This document shows positions 11,101 to 21,275 of a DNA stretch of 37,566 nt, one piece after another. Source of the DNA: Blastocatellia bacterium (GTDB taxonomy: Bacteria > Acidobacteriota > Blastocatellia > UBA7656 > JADIYM01); contig JADIYM010000028.1 of NCBI GenBank assembly GCA_016705245.1, positions 1 to 37,566 of the forward strand, in the 5' to 3' direction. The translations under genes were made by a program, and so were the position numbers. The notes below the pieces were generated by a model. It ran no database searches, was not told the DNA's origin, and saw only the letters and a list, made by a program, of their open reading frames with translations. How positions within the stretch are numbered: the first letter of the stretch is position 1; every line of letters begins with the position of its first letter.

Positions 11101-13966
11101 AGCCGGCGGCGACGGCCGGCCACATTCTGCGATACTCCGAGCTCAGGCTTCCCTTCCCGCCGCTTCGTTCCGACTCGGCCGCCGTCACCCACTCGAGCAT
11201 TCCGCGTCTCGTGACGAGCGTGCGCCAGACCACGCGCGCAATGGCATCGATCGAAACGGTGGCCTGGTGCGGATGAAACGCGATCGAGAGGGCGGCGCGA
11301 GCCGTGTTCGAGCCGAGATCCTCCCAGACGTTGCGGAAATGGCTCGAGAGCATCGACCGATTTGGTACATTCACGATGGCCGCCACGAGCTGGGCGTACA
11401 CCGGAAATGCGACGACCAGAACCGTCAGCAGCGTCCAGAACGCGGGCGAGCCTGGAAGAATCGTCCAGCCCCCCACGAGCATCGCGAGTGCCGTCGGACC
11501 GACGAGCGAACGGCGGAGGTTGTCGGCGAGCTTCCATCGGGACATCAGGGGAAGCGCGCTCGGTTCGCGACCGGATTGGGTAGGAGTCCACGGCAGCAGC
11601 CACGGCGCGATCTGCCAATCGCCTCTCGTCCATCGATGTTTGCGCTTCGTGTAGACGTCGTAGCGCGACGGGTAGTCATCGAAGAGCTCGATGTCGGTTG
11701 CGAGCGCGGTTCGGGCGTACAGGCCTTCGAAGAGGTCGTGCGAAAGCAGACGGTTCTCGGGAACGCGCCCTTCGAGTGAACGCGTGACGGCGCCGACGTC
11801 GTAGATTCCCTTCCCTACGAAACTGCCTTCGCCGAAGAGATCCTGATAGACGTCCGAGACGGCCGTCGTGTATGGATCCACGCCGCCGTAGCCCGAAAAA
11901 GTGCGAGAGAAACGCGACTTCGAGAATGCGTCGAGCGATACCGACACGCGCGGCTGGACGATCCCGTAACCTTCTACGACAAGCCGCGAGGATTCATCGA
12001 TTCGTGCACGATTGAGCGGATGGCCGATCGTTCCGACGAGCTTTCGTGCCGTGTCCGGCGGCAGTGAAGTGTCGGCGTCGAGCGTGATGACGTACCGCAC
12101 GTCGCGAAGGAGGGTCGTGTCGCCAACGATCGTTGAGAAGCTCGTTGTCGTGTCGCCGCCGAGCAGCCGATTGAACTCGTCGAGCTTGCCTCGCTTTCGC
12201 TCCCAGCCCATCCAGATCCCGTCCACGGCGTTGAACAGACGGTGGCGATGGCAGAGCAGGAATCGGCCCGATCCGTGGCGTCCGTTGAGCTCGTCGATCC
12301 CGCGGACTGCGGCATCGAGGACGGCGCCATCGCGATCGTCGCGCTCTTCGCTCGAGTCTCTGAAGTCGCTAAGGATCGCGAAGCCCAGATTGTCGTCCTG
12401 GTTCCCGAGAAATCTGATTTCGAGCTTGTCGAGGGCATCCCAGACGTCCGCCTCGCTCGAGAACAGTACCGGCACGACCACGAGCGTCCGAAGATCGGCG
12501 GGAATGCCCTTGGTCGACTCGAGTTTGGGCAGCACTCTCGGGTCGACCAGAAGCGTCACGACGTAGTTGACCGCGCTGATCACGAGGTCGCACAGGGGCA
12601 GCAGTGTCAGAAACGCCACGGCGGCAAGCGCGATCGTCGAACCGCCCGAAGCACGGGAGTACGCAACGACGAGCGAGACGAGCAGCACGGTTGCAACGAC
12701 GATCGATCCCACGTAGAGAGCGGGCGCGTGCTCGATCGCCGGTCGCCCCAGCCTTTCGCCAAGGGTCGGCGAGTACCCGGCAACCCGTTCGAGCTCACCG
12801 AGTCCCCGATCGACGAGGTAGTACCCGACGTGGGACCGTCGCGAGTCCACACCCGGGTCGTTCGCTGCTTGACGAGCCAGCTCGATGGCCAGTGTCGCAA
12901 TCTCGGGCTCGTCGCGCGGGGCCCGTTTTGCAATCCGTTCGATATGGCGTCGGTAGCGATCCCTCGTGGCAAAGTCGAGCCGCGTGTAGTCGCGCGATGG
13001 ATCGTCGCCAAGGACGGAATCGATGACGGAGAGGCTCTCGAAGAAGTCGGACCAATCCGTCGCTGTGATGGCCCGCATCGACGTTATCGCATTACCGACC
13101 GAAACCTGGTTCGACGCCTGGGTCTGGCGCTCGCGGCGCAGGGCTTCGTCAACGCTGGTGCCCTGGGCGGCAAGTCGGCCCTCGAGCCACGCGATGGCCG
13201 GGTCGAGCTCGTCGCCCTGGTCGCGAAGCCGCTGGAGCATCTCGGCGACGAACATCGTCGTCGTGGTCGCCGAGAGAGTGGCGACGCGCTTCGACATCGT
13301 CGTTTCGACGGCGGCCCGACCCCGGACGGATGCCGCGACTAGCTCGTCGACGAGGCCGTCCGCCGTTTCTATCTCGACCCTGGCGCGATCGACCTGCGCC
13401 GCGAGTCGAGCAAGGCTTTCGAGCAGGGCGAGCCGTAGCGCAATCGGCACGGCCCAGAGCTCACCGATTGTCAGGATCGAGACGGATTGATAGGCGCGAA
13501 TGCACCGAGCGAGAGTCTCGCGCTCGAAGTGACCGTCCGAATGCTCGACGATGGACGCAACGAGTGCGTAGACCCTCGGCAACCCGGCGAATTCGCCGCC
13601 CTCGAGCTTTGGAAGACCGAGATAATAACGCCAAGGCAGGTCCTCGGCGCATTCCCGTAACTGGTCCTGAATGATGTGAAAGTTGTTGAGAATCCATTCG
13701 CCCGAGAACGAAATGGGCCGATCCCGCTGTACGGCGTCGGTCGTCGAGCGGTACATCGCTGCGAGAGTTCGCCCGTTCTCGGCGAGGCGCTTGAGCAACG
13801 TGTCCGGCCGGCCGGGTCCGTGAACCACCCGATGCTCGGTCGCCAGCGCGGCAGCGTACAGTTCGAGTTGCTCGACGCCGAGCAGCTCTCCTTGTACGGG
13901 TAGCTCGCCACGACTCTTCTCATCGGAAATTCCGAATCCCTGCGTGATGACGCTCGCATCAGGCAT
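5178..13966 (-). CDS. ndvB: Cyclic beta-1,2-glucan synthase (one frame break)
   Basis: A giant inner-membrane enzyme that initiates, elongates and cyclises beta-1,2-glucan from UDP-glucose. The corrected product is about 2,929 aa, the usual family length. The chosen ATG at 13966 has GGAG 6 nt upstream; a TTG at 13990 is the alternative. Order: N-terminal region (about 1-410); membrane helices (SIVVATVLLVSLVVAYS, AAVAFLTLLPLCDLVISAV); the GT84 glycosyltransferase with the DADTS metal site near residue 630 and KHRWTRGDWQI; more helices; a glycoamylase-like domain (DHWLPPHNFQEDP); then two GH94-type regions, including TESGGGYTWSGNSRENRL and the acid-containing GAGDWNDGMNRVG. The frame breaks at 8240-8245: restoring one base in a G/C run joins QKYSDSEA to RASELAWTDAQVEL and on to RHLGMTAGEAQIAL. 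It appears to be transcribed alone, convergent with the gene at 4015. Cyclic glucans in other bacteria serve osmoadaptation and host interaction. Confidence 0.93.
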
Positions 13967-14576
13967 TGGCGCTCCGTTCGAAGTCGCCAACTCGGGCGAC
14001 CCTAATCTGTGCTGTCGAACTCACGCTCTCAGCCAGTCCGTGGAACTCGCCCCCGTGCGACGAGTGGGTTCCGTCAAATCGCGCTGCGTCACAGCGGAGC
14101 GTCGAACCGGGCTGGCGACCTTTTTGTTCGGCCGGCAATCGCATCAGGAATCTGTACGGTCTGCGTGCCCAGCCCCATCCGAATGCGAGATCCGGCGTCA
14201 AACGCTGGCCATCGCCGGACGCTCAGACCAGGTGTCAAATACGGCGACCTCTTTCGGCACGGCCCCAGCGTATCACCATACGAACATTGCCGATAGCCGC
14301 CGCCCGTGTCGCCGCCACGGAGCATCGTCCGCGTCTGCACATGCCGGAAAGATTGTTTCCCCAAGTCCTTCTCGCTGTGGTAGTGTCTGGCCAGCGTCAG
14401 AGCCGTCCCAGTCGGACGGCGGGCCGTTTGCTCCGCCGAGTGCGGACAGAAGGATTGTTTGGGCGCACTTTTTCACCGTGAATTCGCTAGTGACCGCGCC
14501 CTGAATGTTGCCTTTTGTCGACTGCCAGTAGCCCTTCCTCAGCCGATTCCCTTTTCCATTTGAAGGAAGACGATAC
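13967..14576. other. Divergent intergenic region without a recognised gene
   Basis: About 600 bp between the glucan synthase start (minus) and the RRM protein start (plus). Several short open frames exist, but none has a ribosome binding site plus protein-like composition. It should hold both promoters. One 17-bp string (14045-14061) is the exact reverse complement of 4726-4742 inside the inverted repeat beyond the other end of the glucan synthase gene. Confidence 0.4.
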
Positions 14577-14903
14577 ATGAAACTCTACGTAGGAAATCTC
14601 TCGTTCCAGACCGGCGAAGCTGACCTCAACGACCTCTTTTCGCAGTACGGCACGCTCGAGAGCTGCCGCATCATCACCGACCGCGACACGGGCCGCTCGC
14701 GCGGCTTCGCGTTCGTCGAGATGAGCTCGAAGGCTGAGGGCGAGGCGGCGATTGCCGGACTCTCGGGCAAGGAGATTGAAGGCCGCGCGCTGACGGTCAA
14801 CGAGGCCAAGCCGATGGAGAACCGCGGCGGCGGCGGTGGCGGCGGCCGTGGCAAGGGCGGCGGCGGCGGCTACGGCGGTGGTGGTGGCGGCGGCCGCTGG
14901 TAA
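14577..14903 (+). CDS. Glycine-rich RRM RNA-binding protein
   Basis: A 108-aa protein with GAAGGA about 9 nt before the ATG. A single RNA-recognition motif fills residues 1-80: RNP2 is LYVGNL (3-8) and RNP1 is RGFAFVEM (42-49), with the aromatic residues that stack on RNA bases present. The tail (about 84-108) is almost entirely glycine with Arg, Lys, Tyr and Trp, like cyanobacterial and plant glycine-rich RNA-binding proteins. Expected role: single-stranded RNA binding or chaperoning, often cold- or stress-induced; the target is unknown. It is monocistronic, with a long pyrimidine-rich leader and a strong terminator 26 bp after its stop. Confidence 0.93.
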   Translation: MKLYVGNLSFQTGEADLNDLFSQYGTLESCRIITDRDTGRSRGFAFVEMSSKAEGEAAIAGLSGKEIEGRALTVNEAKPMENRGGGGGGGRGKGGGGGYGGGGGGGRW

Positions 14904-14928
14904 GCTGGCTTAACGCTTAAGCGAAAGG

Positions 14929-14964
14929 CCCCGGCTGAGGTTTCGACCTCGGCCGGGGTTTTTT
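14929..14964 (+). terminator. Rho-independent terminator of the RRM gene
   Basis: A 13-bp stem (14929-14941 with 14946-14958, one G-T pair) is closed by the very stable TTCG tetraloop and followed by six T residues. It is the clearest intrinsic terminator in the window. Confidence 0.95.
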
Positions 14965-14975
14965 GATTCTGTGGG

Positions 14976-15076
14976 CTCTGTGTCTCTGAGTCTCAGCGCC
15001 TGTGCGTGCGAAGCTCTTCATCTATGAACGAGAGCTTCGCACACAGAGACACGGAGGCATTGAGCCGCTGAGAAGA
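14976..15076. repeat. Family A inverted repeat, copy 1
   Basis: Arms made of 8-bp CTCYGTGN-type units meet at the core GTGCGTGCGAAGCTCT / AGAGCTTCGCACAC. The loop (TCATCTATGAACG) differs from the other copies. It lies between the RRM terminator and the histidine kinase gene. Confidence 0.85.
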
Positions 15077-15127
15077 CTCTCGCCCGGGCGGAACAATCGT
15101 TTCCTTTCCATTCCCGCCCTTCGGCGT

Positions 15128-15133
15128 TAGATT
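15128..15133 (+). promoter_or_regulatory. Candidate leaderless -10 box of the kinase gene
   Basis: TAGATT (TANNNT pattern) ends exactly 6 nt before the ATG at 15140, which would place transcription start at or next to the start codon. No Shine-Dalgarno sequence is visible. A convincing -35 box is not seen. The same layout occurs at 25149-25154. Confidence 0.3.
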
Positions 15134-15139
15134 CGCCGC

Positions 15140-18100
15140 ATGCTGCGGCTCGCATCGAGCCGAACTGTCCGCGCAGTCAGCGGTCTGCTTCTTGCCGCCT
15201 GGCTGTCCTTCCCGGCTCCGTTCGGTCACGCCCTCACCAATAAGCCTCCTGACCTTTCGGCGGGCGGACGGCCAAGCCTGCGCATCTTCACCGATCGCGA
15301 CGGGCTTCCGCAGAACGCCATTCTGGCTATCGCGTTCGACACCGTCGGCTATCTCTGGGTCGGAACGAAGGACGGAGTCGCCCGCTACAACGGCCGGGCG
15401 TGGACGATCATCGACCTGACGCCCGTCGCGGGGTCGAATTTCGTCCAGGCGATATGTGCCGGCGGGGACGGATCTATGTGGTTCGGAACCAACGGTGGCG
15501 GTCTCGCACGACTGCTCGAGGACCAGTGGTCCACCATTTCGATACAGCAAGGCCTTCCAAGTAATGACGTGACGAGCCTGGCCGAGGCCCCGGGACCGGA
15601 CGGCACTCGTGTCCTCTGGATCGGCACGAGCGCCGGAGTAGCTTCACTCGAAAGTGACGGAGTTGTCCGGCCTTCGCTCGTCGAGCACGCCGGGCGTCGA
15701 ATCAACGGCCTCTACGCCGCCAACCTTCGCGGTGAGGTCTGGGCCATGATCGATGGCGTTGGTGCCGCCTGCTTCGCTTCCGGCGCCTGGCGGGTCTTTG
15801 ACGAGAGCGACGGCCTGCCCCGCTCATTTCACACCAGCGCGCTCGACACGGGCGCTCTCGGAGAGCCCCGGCGCATCGTCATTGGCGCCGGGGCCGGACT
15901 CTTCGTTTTCGACGGCGAACGCTTTTCGCGATACGTCGCTGAAGGCGTTCCGGAGATCCGGCAGCGAGGTTTCGCCACGCTGCGAGAGGTCATCGGCGCC
16001 GACGGAACACCCGAGCTGTGGGGCGGCAACGCGGACTCCATTCAACGATTTGCCGCGGGCCGCTGTACGCGATGGCCAATGTCGCGCTGGATGACACAAT
16101 GCGGAGTCTGGAACATTCTCGCTGAGTCGTCGGACGACCGAACGACGGCCATCTGGTTCGGAACCAGCGGTCGCGGGCTCGTGCGATGGGAGCTCGGCCG
16201 GTGGACGAACTACGGCGCGACGCGTGTCGGCGAGTCCGAATCGATCTACAGCTTCGTCGAGACCGTGTCCGAATCCGGCGAACCCGCCGTGCTCGTCGGC
16301 ACGAGCAGTGGAAAGGTCTACGAGATTGGCGAGGACCTGAAACTGCGATTCGGCGACGAGAACCCCCATCTCGGCGGAGCAGTCTCGTCGCTCCTCGAGA
16401 CGGTGGACGACGAGGGCAACCGAGTTCTGTGGATCGGAACGCGCGGACGAGGACTTCACATCAGACGTCGCGGTACCTGGGCCATCCATTCCAATCTGCC
16501 CGTGTCGTATACCGACGAGAGCGGCCACATCATCGTGCGGTCCGTACTGCCGCTCGTCAGCGGAGGCGTCTCGACGATCGTCGAGGTCGGGACACCGGAC
16601 GGCCGTCGCGACGTCCTGGTTGGATCGCAGGGCGGAATCACCCGCTTCGTGAACGGGACGACGCCGGTCGAAGCGACCGAGTTCGATCTGCCGGATCCAA
16701 AGGTAACCTGCATTCTCCAGGTCGGCTCGGAAATCTGGATCGGAACCGAGCAGGGCCTGGCACGATTCGGTCCCTTCGGACGTGTGGTCTACGACGCGGC
16801 GTCCGGGCTGCCGAACAACGTCATAATGTGCCTCTCGCTCGTGACTTCCGCATCCGGGAAGCGCGAAGTCTGGGTCGGCACTCGCGGCGGGGGCATTGCT
16901 CGATTCGAGCTTCAGACCTCTGGCGAGCCGCTCGGACCGACATCGGGATTCCTTCCCGACATTCCCAACCAGACGATCTACCAGATCCGTCAGGACCGGC
17001 GCGGTCACGTCTATGCTTTCACGAATCACGGAGTCTGTCGGTTGTCGCCTCGACAGCCGACACCCGAGAACGCGCTCGAATATGGGCTGTACGTCTCGAC
17101 GATCGAGGACGGGCTGCCGAGCAACGAATGCAACACCGGCGCGTCGATGATCGACTCGAGAGGGCGCGTATGGGCGGGAACGATCGCCGGGGCGGCCGTC
17201 TTCGACCCCGAGCTCGCCAACGAGGCCGCCCCCTCGGTGCCACTTCGAATCGAGCAGGCGACGATCGCGGACGGCACTGCGCTCGGAGGCGGCGATTCCG
17301 TTTCATACAACCTCGCGAATGTCGGGTTCGAATTCGCGCTTCTGAACTTCTTCAAACCGGCGGCGACCCATTACCGCTGGCAGCTCGTCGGATTCGACCC
17401 TCGTTCGACCGATTGGTCGACGGATTGGAAAGTGAGCTACACGAACCTGCCCGCGGGCGAATACGTGTTCCGCGTGTGGGGACGCGATGCAAAGGGTGCC
17501 GAGTCCGGACCCGTCGAAGTTCCGTTCGTCGTCCTCAGTCCGCCGTGGCGAACGTGGTGGGCCTATGCGTTCTATGCGATCGTCGCGATCCTCGTCCTGA
17601 CGGCGGCGATCCGGATTCGCGAGCGCAACCTGCGAGGCCGAACTGCGCAGCTGGAGACGCTCGTGGAGGAACGAACGGTCGAGCTGCGGCAGAAGGTCGA
17701 GCAACTCGACGCGTCGGAGCGTGCCGCACACGCCTCAGAACAGCGCGCCGTCGACGCAAGCCTCGCGAAGAGCACGTTCCTCGCGAACATGAGCCACGAG
17801 CTGCGGACTCCACTGAACGCCATTCTCGGGTTCGGCCAACTGCTTGCGCGGGATCGCCGGCTTGCGCAGGAGCATCGCGACGATCTCGAAGTCATCACCC
17901 GATCCGGCGATCACCTGCTCGGGCTGATCAACGACGTGCTCTCGATCGCGAAAATCGAGGCCGGCCAGATCGCCCTGACGGTTCAGCCGTTCAACCTGCG
18001 GCGGATGCTTGCGGACGTCGCCGAGATGATCGTCGTACGAGCCCGCGGCAAGGGCCTCGTCCTCAGGTGCGAGATCGATCCGGAGGTCCCGGCGGTAGTC

Positions 18101-19124
18101 GAAGGCGACGAGACCAAGCTCCGACAGGTCCTGATCAATCTGCTTGGCAACGCCGTGAAGTTCACGGATCACGGGCGCGTTACGCTGGCGGCTGCGTGGG
18201 CGGATGGTCGCGCGCGATTTACGGTCAGCGATACGGGCCACGGTATCGCTCCGGGCGAAAATGGAGATGCTCTTCGAACCGTTTTCGCAGACGGCGAGCG
18301 GTCGAAAGGCACAGGAAGGCACCGGCCTAGGACTCGTCATCAGCCGAAACTTCGTGCGACTGATGGGCGGAGACATGACTGTGTCCAGCACGATTGGTGA
18401 AGGTACGACTTTCACATTCGAGGCCGACCTGCCCGAGTCGCACAAGCCCGTCAAGGCGCAGGCGACCGGTCGGGTGCTCGGTCTCGCATCGGGGACCCGC
18501 GCCGTCCGGGTTCTCGTTGCGGATGACGGAGTCCACAACCGGAATCTGCTTCGTCGGGCGCTTGGCGATGCCGGCTTCGATGTCCGCGAGGCGTCGAACG
18601 GCGCCGAAGCGATAGCTGCGTGGGAAGGATGGCGACCGGACGCAATACTGATGGACATGCGGATGCCGGAAGTCGACGGACTGCAGGCAACCCGCCGCAT
18701 CCGGCAGAGGGAGGCGGCCGAAGGCGCCGAGCGTCCGACGCGAATCGTCGCGTTGACAGCGAGCGCGTTCGATCACGATCGCGAGACTTTCCTCGAGGCC
18801 GGGTGCGATCAGTTCCTTGGAAAACCATTCTCGGTCGACACGCTGTTCGACGCGCTGGGCGAGATCCTCGGCATCGAGTACGTCGTGGCCGAAGCCTCAC
18901 CAATGGAGTCTGCGGGCGATCGAATTTCGATCGAGCGGTTTCAGGGAATTCCCGCGGCGCTGCGTGAAGAGCTTTCGCAGTCGCTCGGCATCGGAGACGT
19001 TCAGGCGGCGCTGGCAGTCATCGAGCGGATCCACGACCTGGACGCTCCGCTCGCGGACGAGCTGCGGAGGATGGTGCGGGCCTTCCGGCTGGAGGAGATC
19101 TTCGAGGCACTGCCGTCGGGATGA
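15140..19124 (+). CDS. Hybrid sensor histidine kinase with Reg_prop propeller (one frame break)
   Basis: Corrected length about 1,327 aa. Order: signal peptide; periplasmic two-component-regulator propeller repeats (about 45-700; IFTDRDGLPQNAILAI, GYLWVGTKDGVARY, VLWIGT) forming paired seven-bladed propellers; a Y_Y_Y domain (YRWQLVGFDP to YVFRVWGRD); one membrane helix (YAFYAIVAILVLTAAIRI); a coiled coil; HisKA with the phospho-acceptor His886 in MSHELRTPLN; HATPase_c (NLLGNAVKFTD, DTGHGI, GTGLGLVIS); and a receiver domain with Asp1172 in ILMDMRMPE and the conserved Lys in LGKPF. After the receiver come about 60 helical residues. The family senses an external ligand, often a glycan, through the propeller and phosphorylates its own receiver. 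The frame breaks at 18253-18255: one G too many in GGG; removing it joins DTGHGIAP to KMEMLFEPFSQT. No separate output domain is present. Confidence 0.93.
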
Positions 19125-19125
19125 G

Positions 19126-19223
19126 GAGTCTCTCGGTGTCTCAGTGCCTCCGTGTCTCTGCGTGCGAAGCTCTTCAGACGCTCCGCACACCGAGACACGG
19201 CGGCTCGGAGACACTGAGGCACC
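19126..19223. repeat. Family A inverted repeat, copy 2
   Basis: The core GCGTGCGAAGCTCTTCAGACG is followed by CTCCGCACACCGAGACAC, flanked on both sides by 8-bp GTGTCTCN-type units. It fills almost the whole gap between the convergent 3' ends of the kinase (19124) and phytase (19231) genes, where it could act as a bidirectional transcript end. Its loop is inverted relative to copies 3 and 5. Confidence 0.85.
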
Positions 19224-19230
19224 AAGGCGG

Positions 19231-20301
19231 CTACTTTCGCTCCTTGCCCGTCAGCACCCGATCTAGCCGCACGTACTTGAAGTTCTGATTCGAACCGTCG
19301 TTGGTCCCGTCCTGCACGACGAGCAGCCCGTGCCGGAACTTCCATCCGAGTCCGACCGTCGTCACGTCGATCCCGTCCGTGTCCGACGTCCCGTCGATTC
19401 CGCCGCCATCCGCTATCCGGAACGACCGCACGTAATCGTTCTCGCCTTCGCGACGAAAGATGGCGTACGTGTTGTTGCCCTGGCTCGACACGATTAGGAA
19501 CCCGCGGCCCGGTCCCGTCTTCGCTATGGAGATGCCCTCGACGTCCGGCACGAGGATCGCTCCCGCGCGCGCGACGGAATGGCCCTGCGTTCCGCCGTCC
19601 GGCTCGGCGGGGTATTTCCACACCCCGACCTCCTCTTCCCCGACATACAGGACACCCAGGTCGTCGTCAGCGACGCAGCCTTCGAGCTGTCCGCCGACCG
19701 TGAAATCACGAACCTTCTTCGCATCGACCTTTCCGGTGCCGTCGTCGAAGAGCTCCCACTGTTCGACGAACCCGACCTTGTTAGCGAGGAAGTAGAAATA
19801 CTTGCCTGTCTTCGCACTCAGGTACATGCACGAGCCGTAGGCTGTGGCCGTCTTGATCGGCCTCGCGGCAACGTTCGTCAGCATCCGGGTCTTATGATCG
19901 AGCGCGTAGATCGCGAGGGTGTCGTCGGTGCGGTTGCCGGCGGTCACCAGGGCCACGGTCTTCCCGCCGAGACGGAAGCCGTCGCGGAGATCCACGTTGT
20001 TCATACGTCCATCGCGAACCGACTGCACGGGCCGGCCCTTCAGGTCGTAGACGTTGAGCCCTCCCTTTTTGTCCGTGCCGATGACGAGACTCTTCGAGCG
20101 ATTCGTCGGGTGGACCCAGATTGCGGGATCATCCGCGGCGTCGCCGACGCTCGAGACCGGCGCGGTTTCGACGGACGCCGTCACGTCGAGCACGACCGGT
20201 ACTGGGTCTCCCGAGGCGGTGGGTGCTGCCACTGGCGTTGCGGGAGTTGCGGACTGCGCGGCGAGTGCCGCAGCGATGAAGAGCGTTGACAGGGTCAGCA
20301 T
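19231..20301 (-). CDS. Secreted beta-propeller phytase
   Basis: A 356-aa protein starting at the ATG at 20301 with AAGGAA upstream; longer upstream frames merely translate repeat copy 3. The signal peptide is MLTLSTLFIAAALAAQSA. The mature protein matches the 3-phytase propeller family: DDPAIWVHPTNRSKSLVIGT (Ca2+ site region), KGGLNVYDLKG, RMNNVDLRDGF, CMYLSAKTGKYFYFL, QLEGCVADDDLGVLYVGEE, EGISIAKTGPGRGFLIVSSQ and DTDGIDVTTVGLG. The family uses bound calcium to hydrolyse phytate (inositol hexakisphosphate), releasing phosphate. The length of about 355 is normal. It probably acts in the periplasm or outside the cell for phosphorus scavenging. It is convergent with the kinase gene and follows msrB in the same direction 213 bp away, separated by a repeat, so co-transcription is uncertain. 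Confidence 0.93.
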   Translation of the reverse strand: MLTLSTLFIAAALAAQSATPATPVAAPTASGDPVPVVLDVTASVETAPVSSVGDAADDPAIWVHPTNRSKSLVIGTDKKGGLNVYDLKGRPVQSVRDGRMNNVDLRDGFRLGGKTVALVTAGNRTDDTLAIYALDHKTRMLTNVAARPIKTATAYGSCMYLSAKTGKYFYFLANKVGFVEQWELFDDGTGKVDAKKVRDFTVGGQLEGCVADDDLGVLYVGEEEVGVWKYPAEPDGGTQGHSVARAGAILVPDVEGISIAKTGPGRGFLIVSSQGNNTYAIFRREGENDYVRSFRIADGGGIDGTSDTDGIDVTTVGLGWKFRHGLLVVQDGTNDGSNQNFKYVRLDRVLTGKERK

Positions 20302-20400
20302 CGTTCTCGAAGTTCCTTGAGATGAATCGGTTTCTACGAGAATACCGGAACGCGGCTGAATCCGTGGAGGGCGATGGGCCCCGGGCCGACGGGCCTTGTC

Positions 20401-20491
20401 TTCTCCGTGTCTCCGTGACTCCGTGCCTCTGTGTGCGAAGCGTCTGAAGAGCTTCGCACACAGAGGCACCGAGGCACAGAGGCACCGAGGA
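20401..20491. repeat. Family A inverted repeat, copy 3
   Basis: The clearest view of the octamer structure: CTCCGTGT, CTCCGTGA, CTCCGTGC, CTCTGTG on the left and CAGAGGCA, CCGAGGCA, CAGAGGCA, CCGAGG on the right, around TGCGAAGCGTCTGAAGAGCT. It lies between the msrB stop (20515) and the phytase start (20301), both on the minus strand. Confidence 0.88.
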
Positions 20492-20514
20492 AGAACTCCT
20501 GCCGCTTGCGGGCT

Positions 20515-21072
20515 CTACCGCTTCTCGAAGCCCAGCGACACCGAGTTCATGCAGTACCGCTGTCCTGTCGGCTTCGGCCCGTCGTCGAACACGTGGCCAA
20601 GATGCGAGTCGCACCGGCTGCAAAGCACCTCGACGCGCGTCATGCCCCAGGCCCCATCCGTCACGGTCGCCACGGCCTCGGCCCGGATCGGCGCGTAGAA
20701 ACTCGGCCATCCCGTTCCCGAATCGAACTTGGTCCCGGAATCGAACAGCTCAAGCCCACAGCCGATGCATGTGTAGACGCCCTCTTCGTGATTATCCCAG
20801 TACTTGCCCGTGTAGGCGCGCTCGGTTCCCTTCTGCCTCGCGACCCGGAATGCCTCCGGACCGAGTTGCTCGAGCCACTCGGCATCGGTTTTCACGATCT
20901 TTCCATTCGTGCCGGCGGGAGCGACAGCCGGTTGCCCTGGCGCCACCGGGTGATTCTCGACCGGTGGGTTCTGCGGCGCCGCGGCGACGGACCTCCGCGC
21001 GGAAATCATCCACACTGCGGCGGCGGTGACCGAAAGAACCGCCAGAATCACGATCAACATTCGCGTGCTCAT
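20515..21072 (-). CDS. msrB: Membrane-anchored methionine-R-sulfoxide reductase
   Basis: A 185-aa protein; the ATG at 21072 has AGGGGGATA upstream. The N-terminal helix (MLIVILAVLSVTAAAVWMI) acts as a signal anchor, followed by a Pro/Ala/Gly linker to about residue 55 and then the MsrB domain. Two zinc-binding CxxC pairs (CIGC and CSRC), SGTGWPSFYAP, HLGHVFDDGP and the catalytic cysteine in RYCMNSVSLGF are all present. MsrB reduces the R-epimer of protein methionine sulfoxide. The anchor places it in the periplasm, where it would repair exported proteins such as the cytochromes encoded just upstream on the same strand. Its leader contains a strong stem-loop (21152-21212) that could separate or attenuate it. 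Confidence 0.95.
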   Translation of the reverse strand: MSTRMLIVILAVLSVTAAAVWMISARRSVAAAPQNPPVENHPVAPGQPAVAPAGTNGKIVKTDAEWLEQLGPEAFRVARQKGTERAYTGKYWDNHEEGVYTCIGCGLELFDSGTKFDSGTGWPSFYAPIRAEAVATVTDGAWGMTRVEVLCSRCDSHLGHVFDDGPKPTGQRYCMNSVSLGFEKR

Positions 21073-21151
21073 CGCTTCGTATCCCCCTGGCCGTAAAGGA
21101 TACCTCGCGCGGCAAACATTCCAGGCGGATCGAGTCGACGACCCCTTGAAC

Positions 21152-21212
21152 GCCAGAGACCCTCGGCGTCCCGAGTCTGGCACGACTGCGCCAGTTTCGG
21201 ACCGAGGGTCTC
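21152..21212. promoter_or_regulatory. Stem-loop with alternative pairing in the msrB leader
   Basis: GAGACCCTCGG (21156-21166) pairs perfectly with CCGAGGGTCTC (21202-21212). Inside it, CCGAGTCTGGC (21170-21180) pairs with GCCAGTTTCGG (21190-21200) at 9 of 11 positions. The left arm can instead pair locally: GCCAGA plus CTCGG with CCGAG plus TCTGGC. There is no T-tract on either side. It lies between the cytochrome stop and the msrB start, so it could terminate, attenuate or protect the RNA. Confidence 0.5.
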
Positions 21213-21219
21213 ATTTGCT

Positions 21220-21270
21220 GTGCGTCTCTGGCTTCGCTTCTCCGTGCCTCGGTGTGCGAAGCTCTTCTCC
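21220..21270. repeat. Family A repeat, copy 4 (degenerate or half copy)
   Basis: One arm only (TCTCCGTGCCTCGGTGTGCG then AAGCTCTTC). A short GCTTCGC upstream can pair with GCGAAGC, but the second octamer arm is missing. It ends just before the stop codon of the octaheme cytochrome gene. Confidence 0.6.
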
Positions 21271-21275
21271 CCTTC

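Noticed and set aside
12242..13342. Plus-strand open frame of 366 codons
   Set aside because: Antisense shadow of the glucan synthase N-terminal half.
14273..14578. Minus-strand 101-codon frame upstream of the RRM gene
   Set aside because: No ribosome binding site, no hydrophobic or domain pattern, and it would overlap the RRM leader.
16186..18330. Plus-strand open frame of 714 codons inside the kinase gene
   Set aside because: An alternate frame of the kinase, extremely Arg-rich, with no recognisable domain; the kinase frame has clear motifs throughout this stretch.
20302..20469. N-terminal extension of the phytase gene
   Set aside because: It merely translates repeat A copy 3; the ATG at 20301 has a ribosome binding site and opens a signal peptide.
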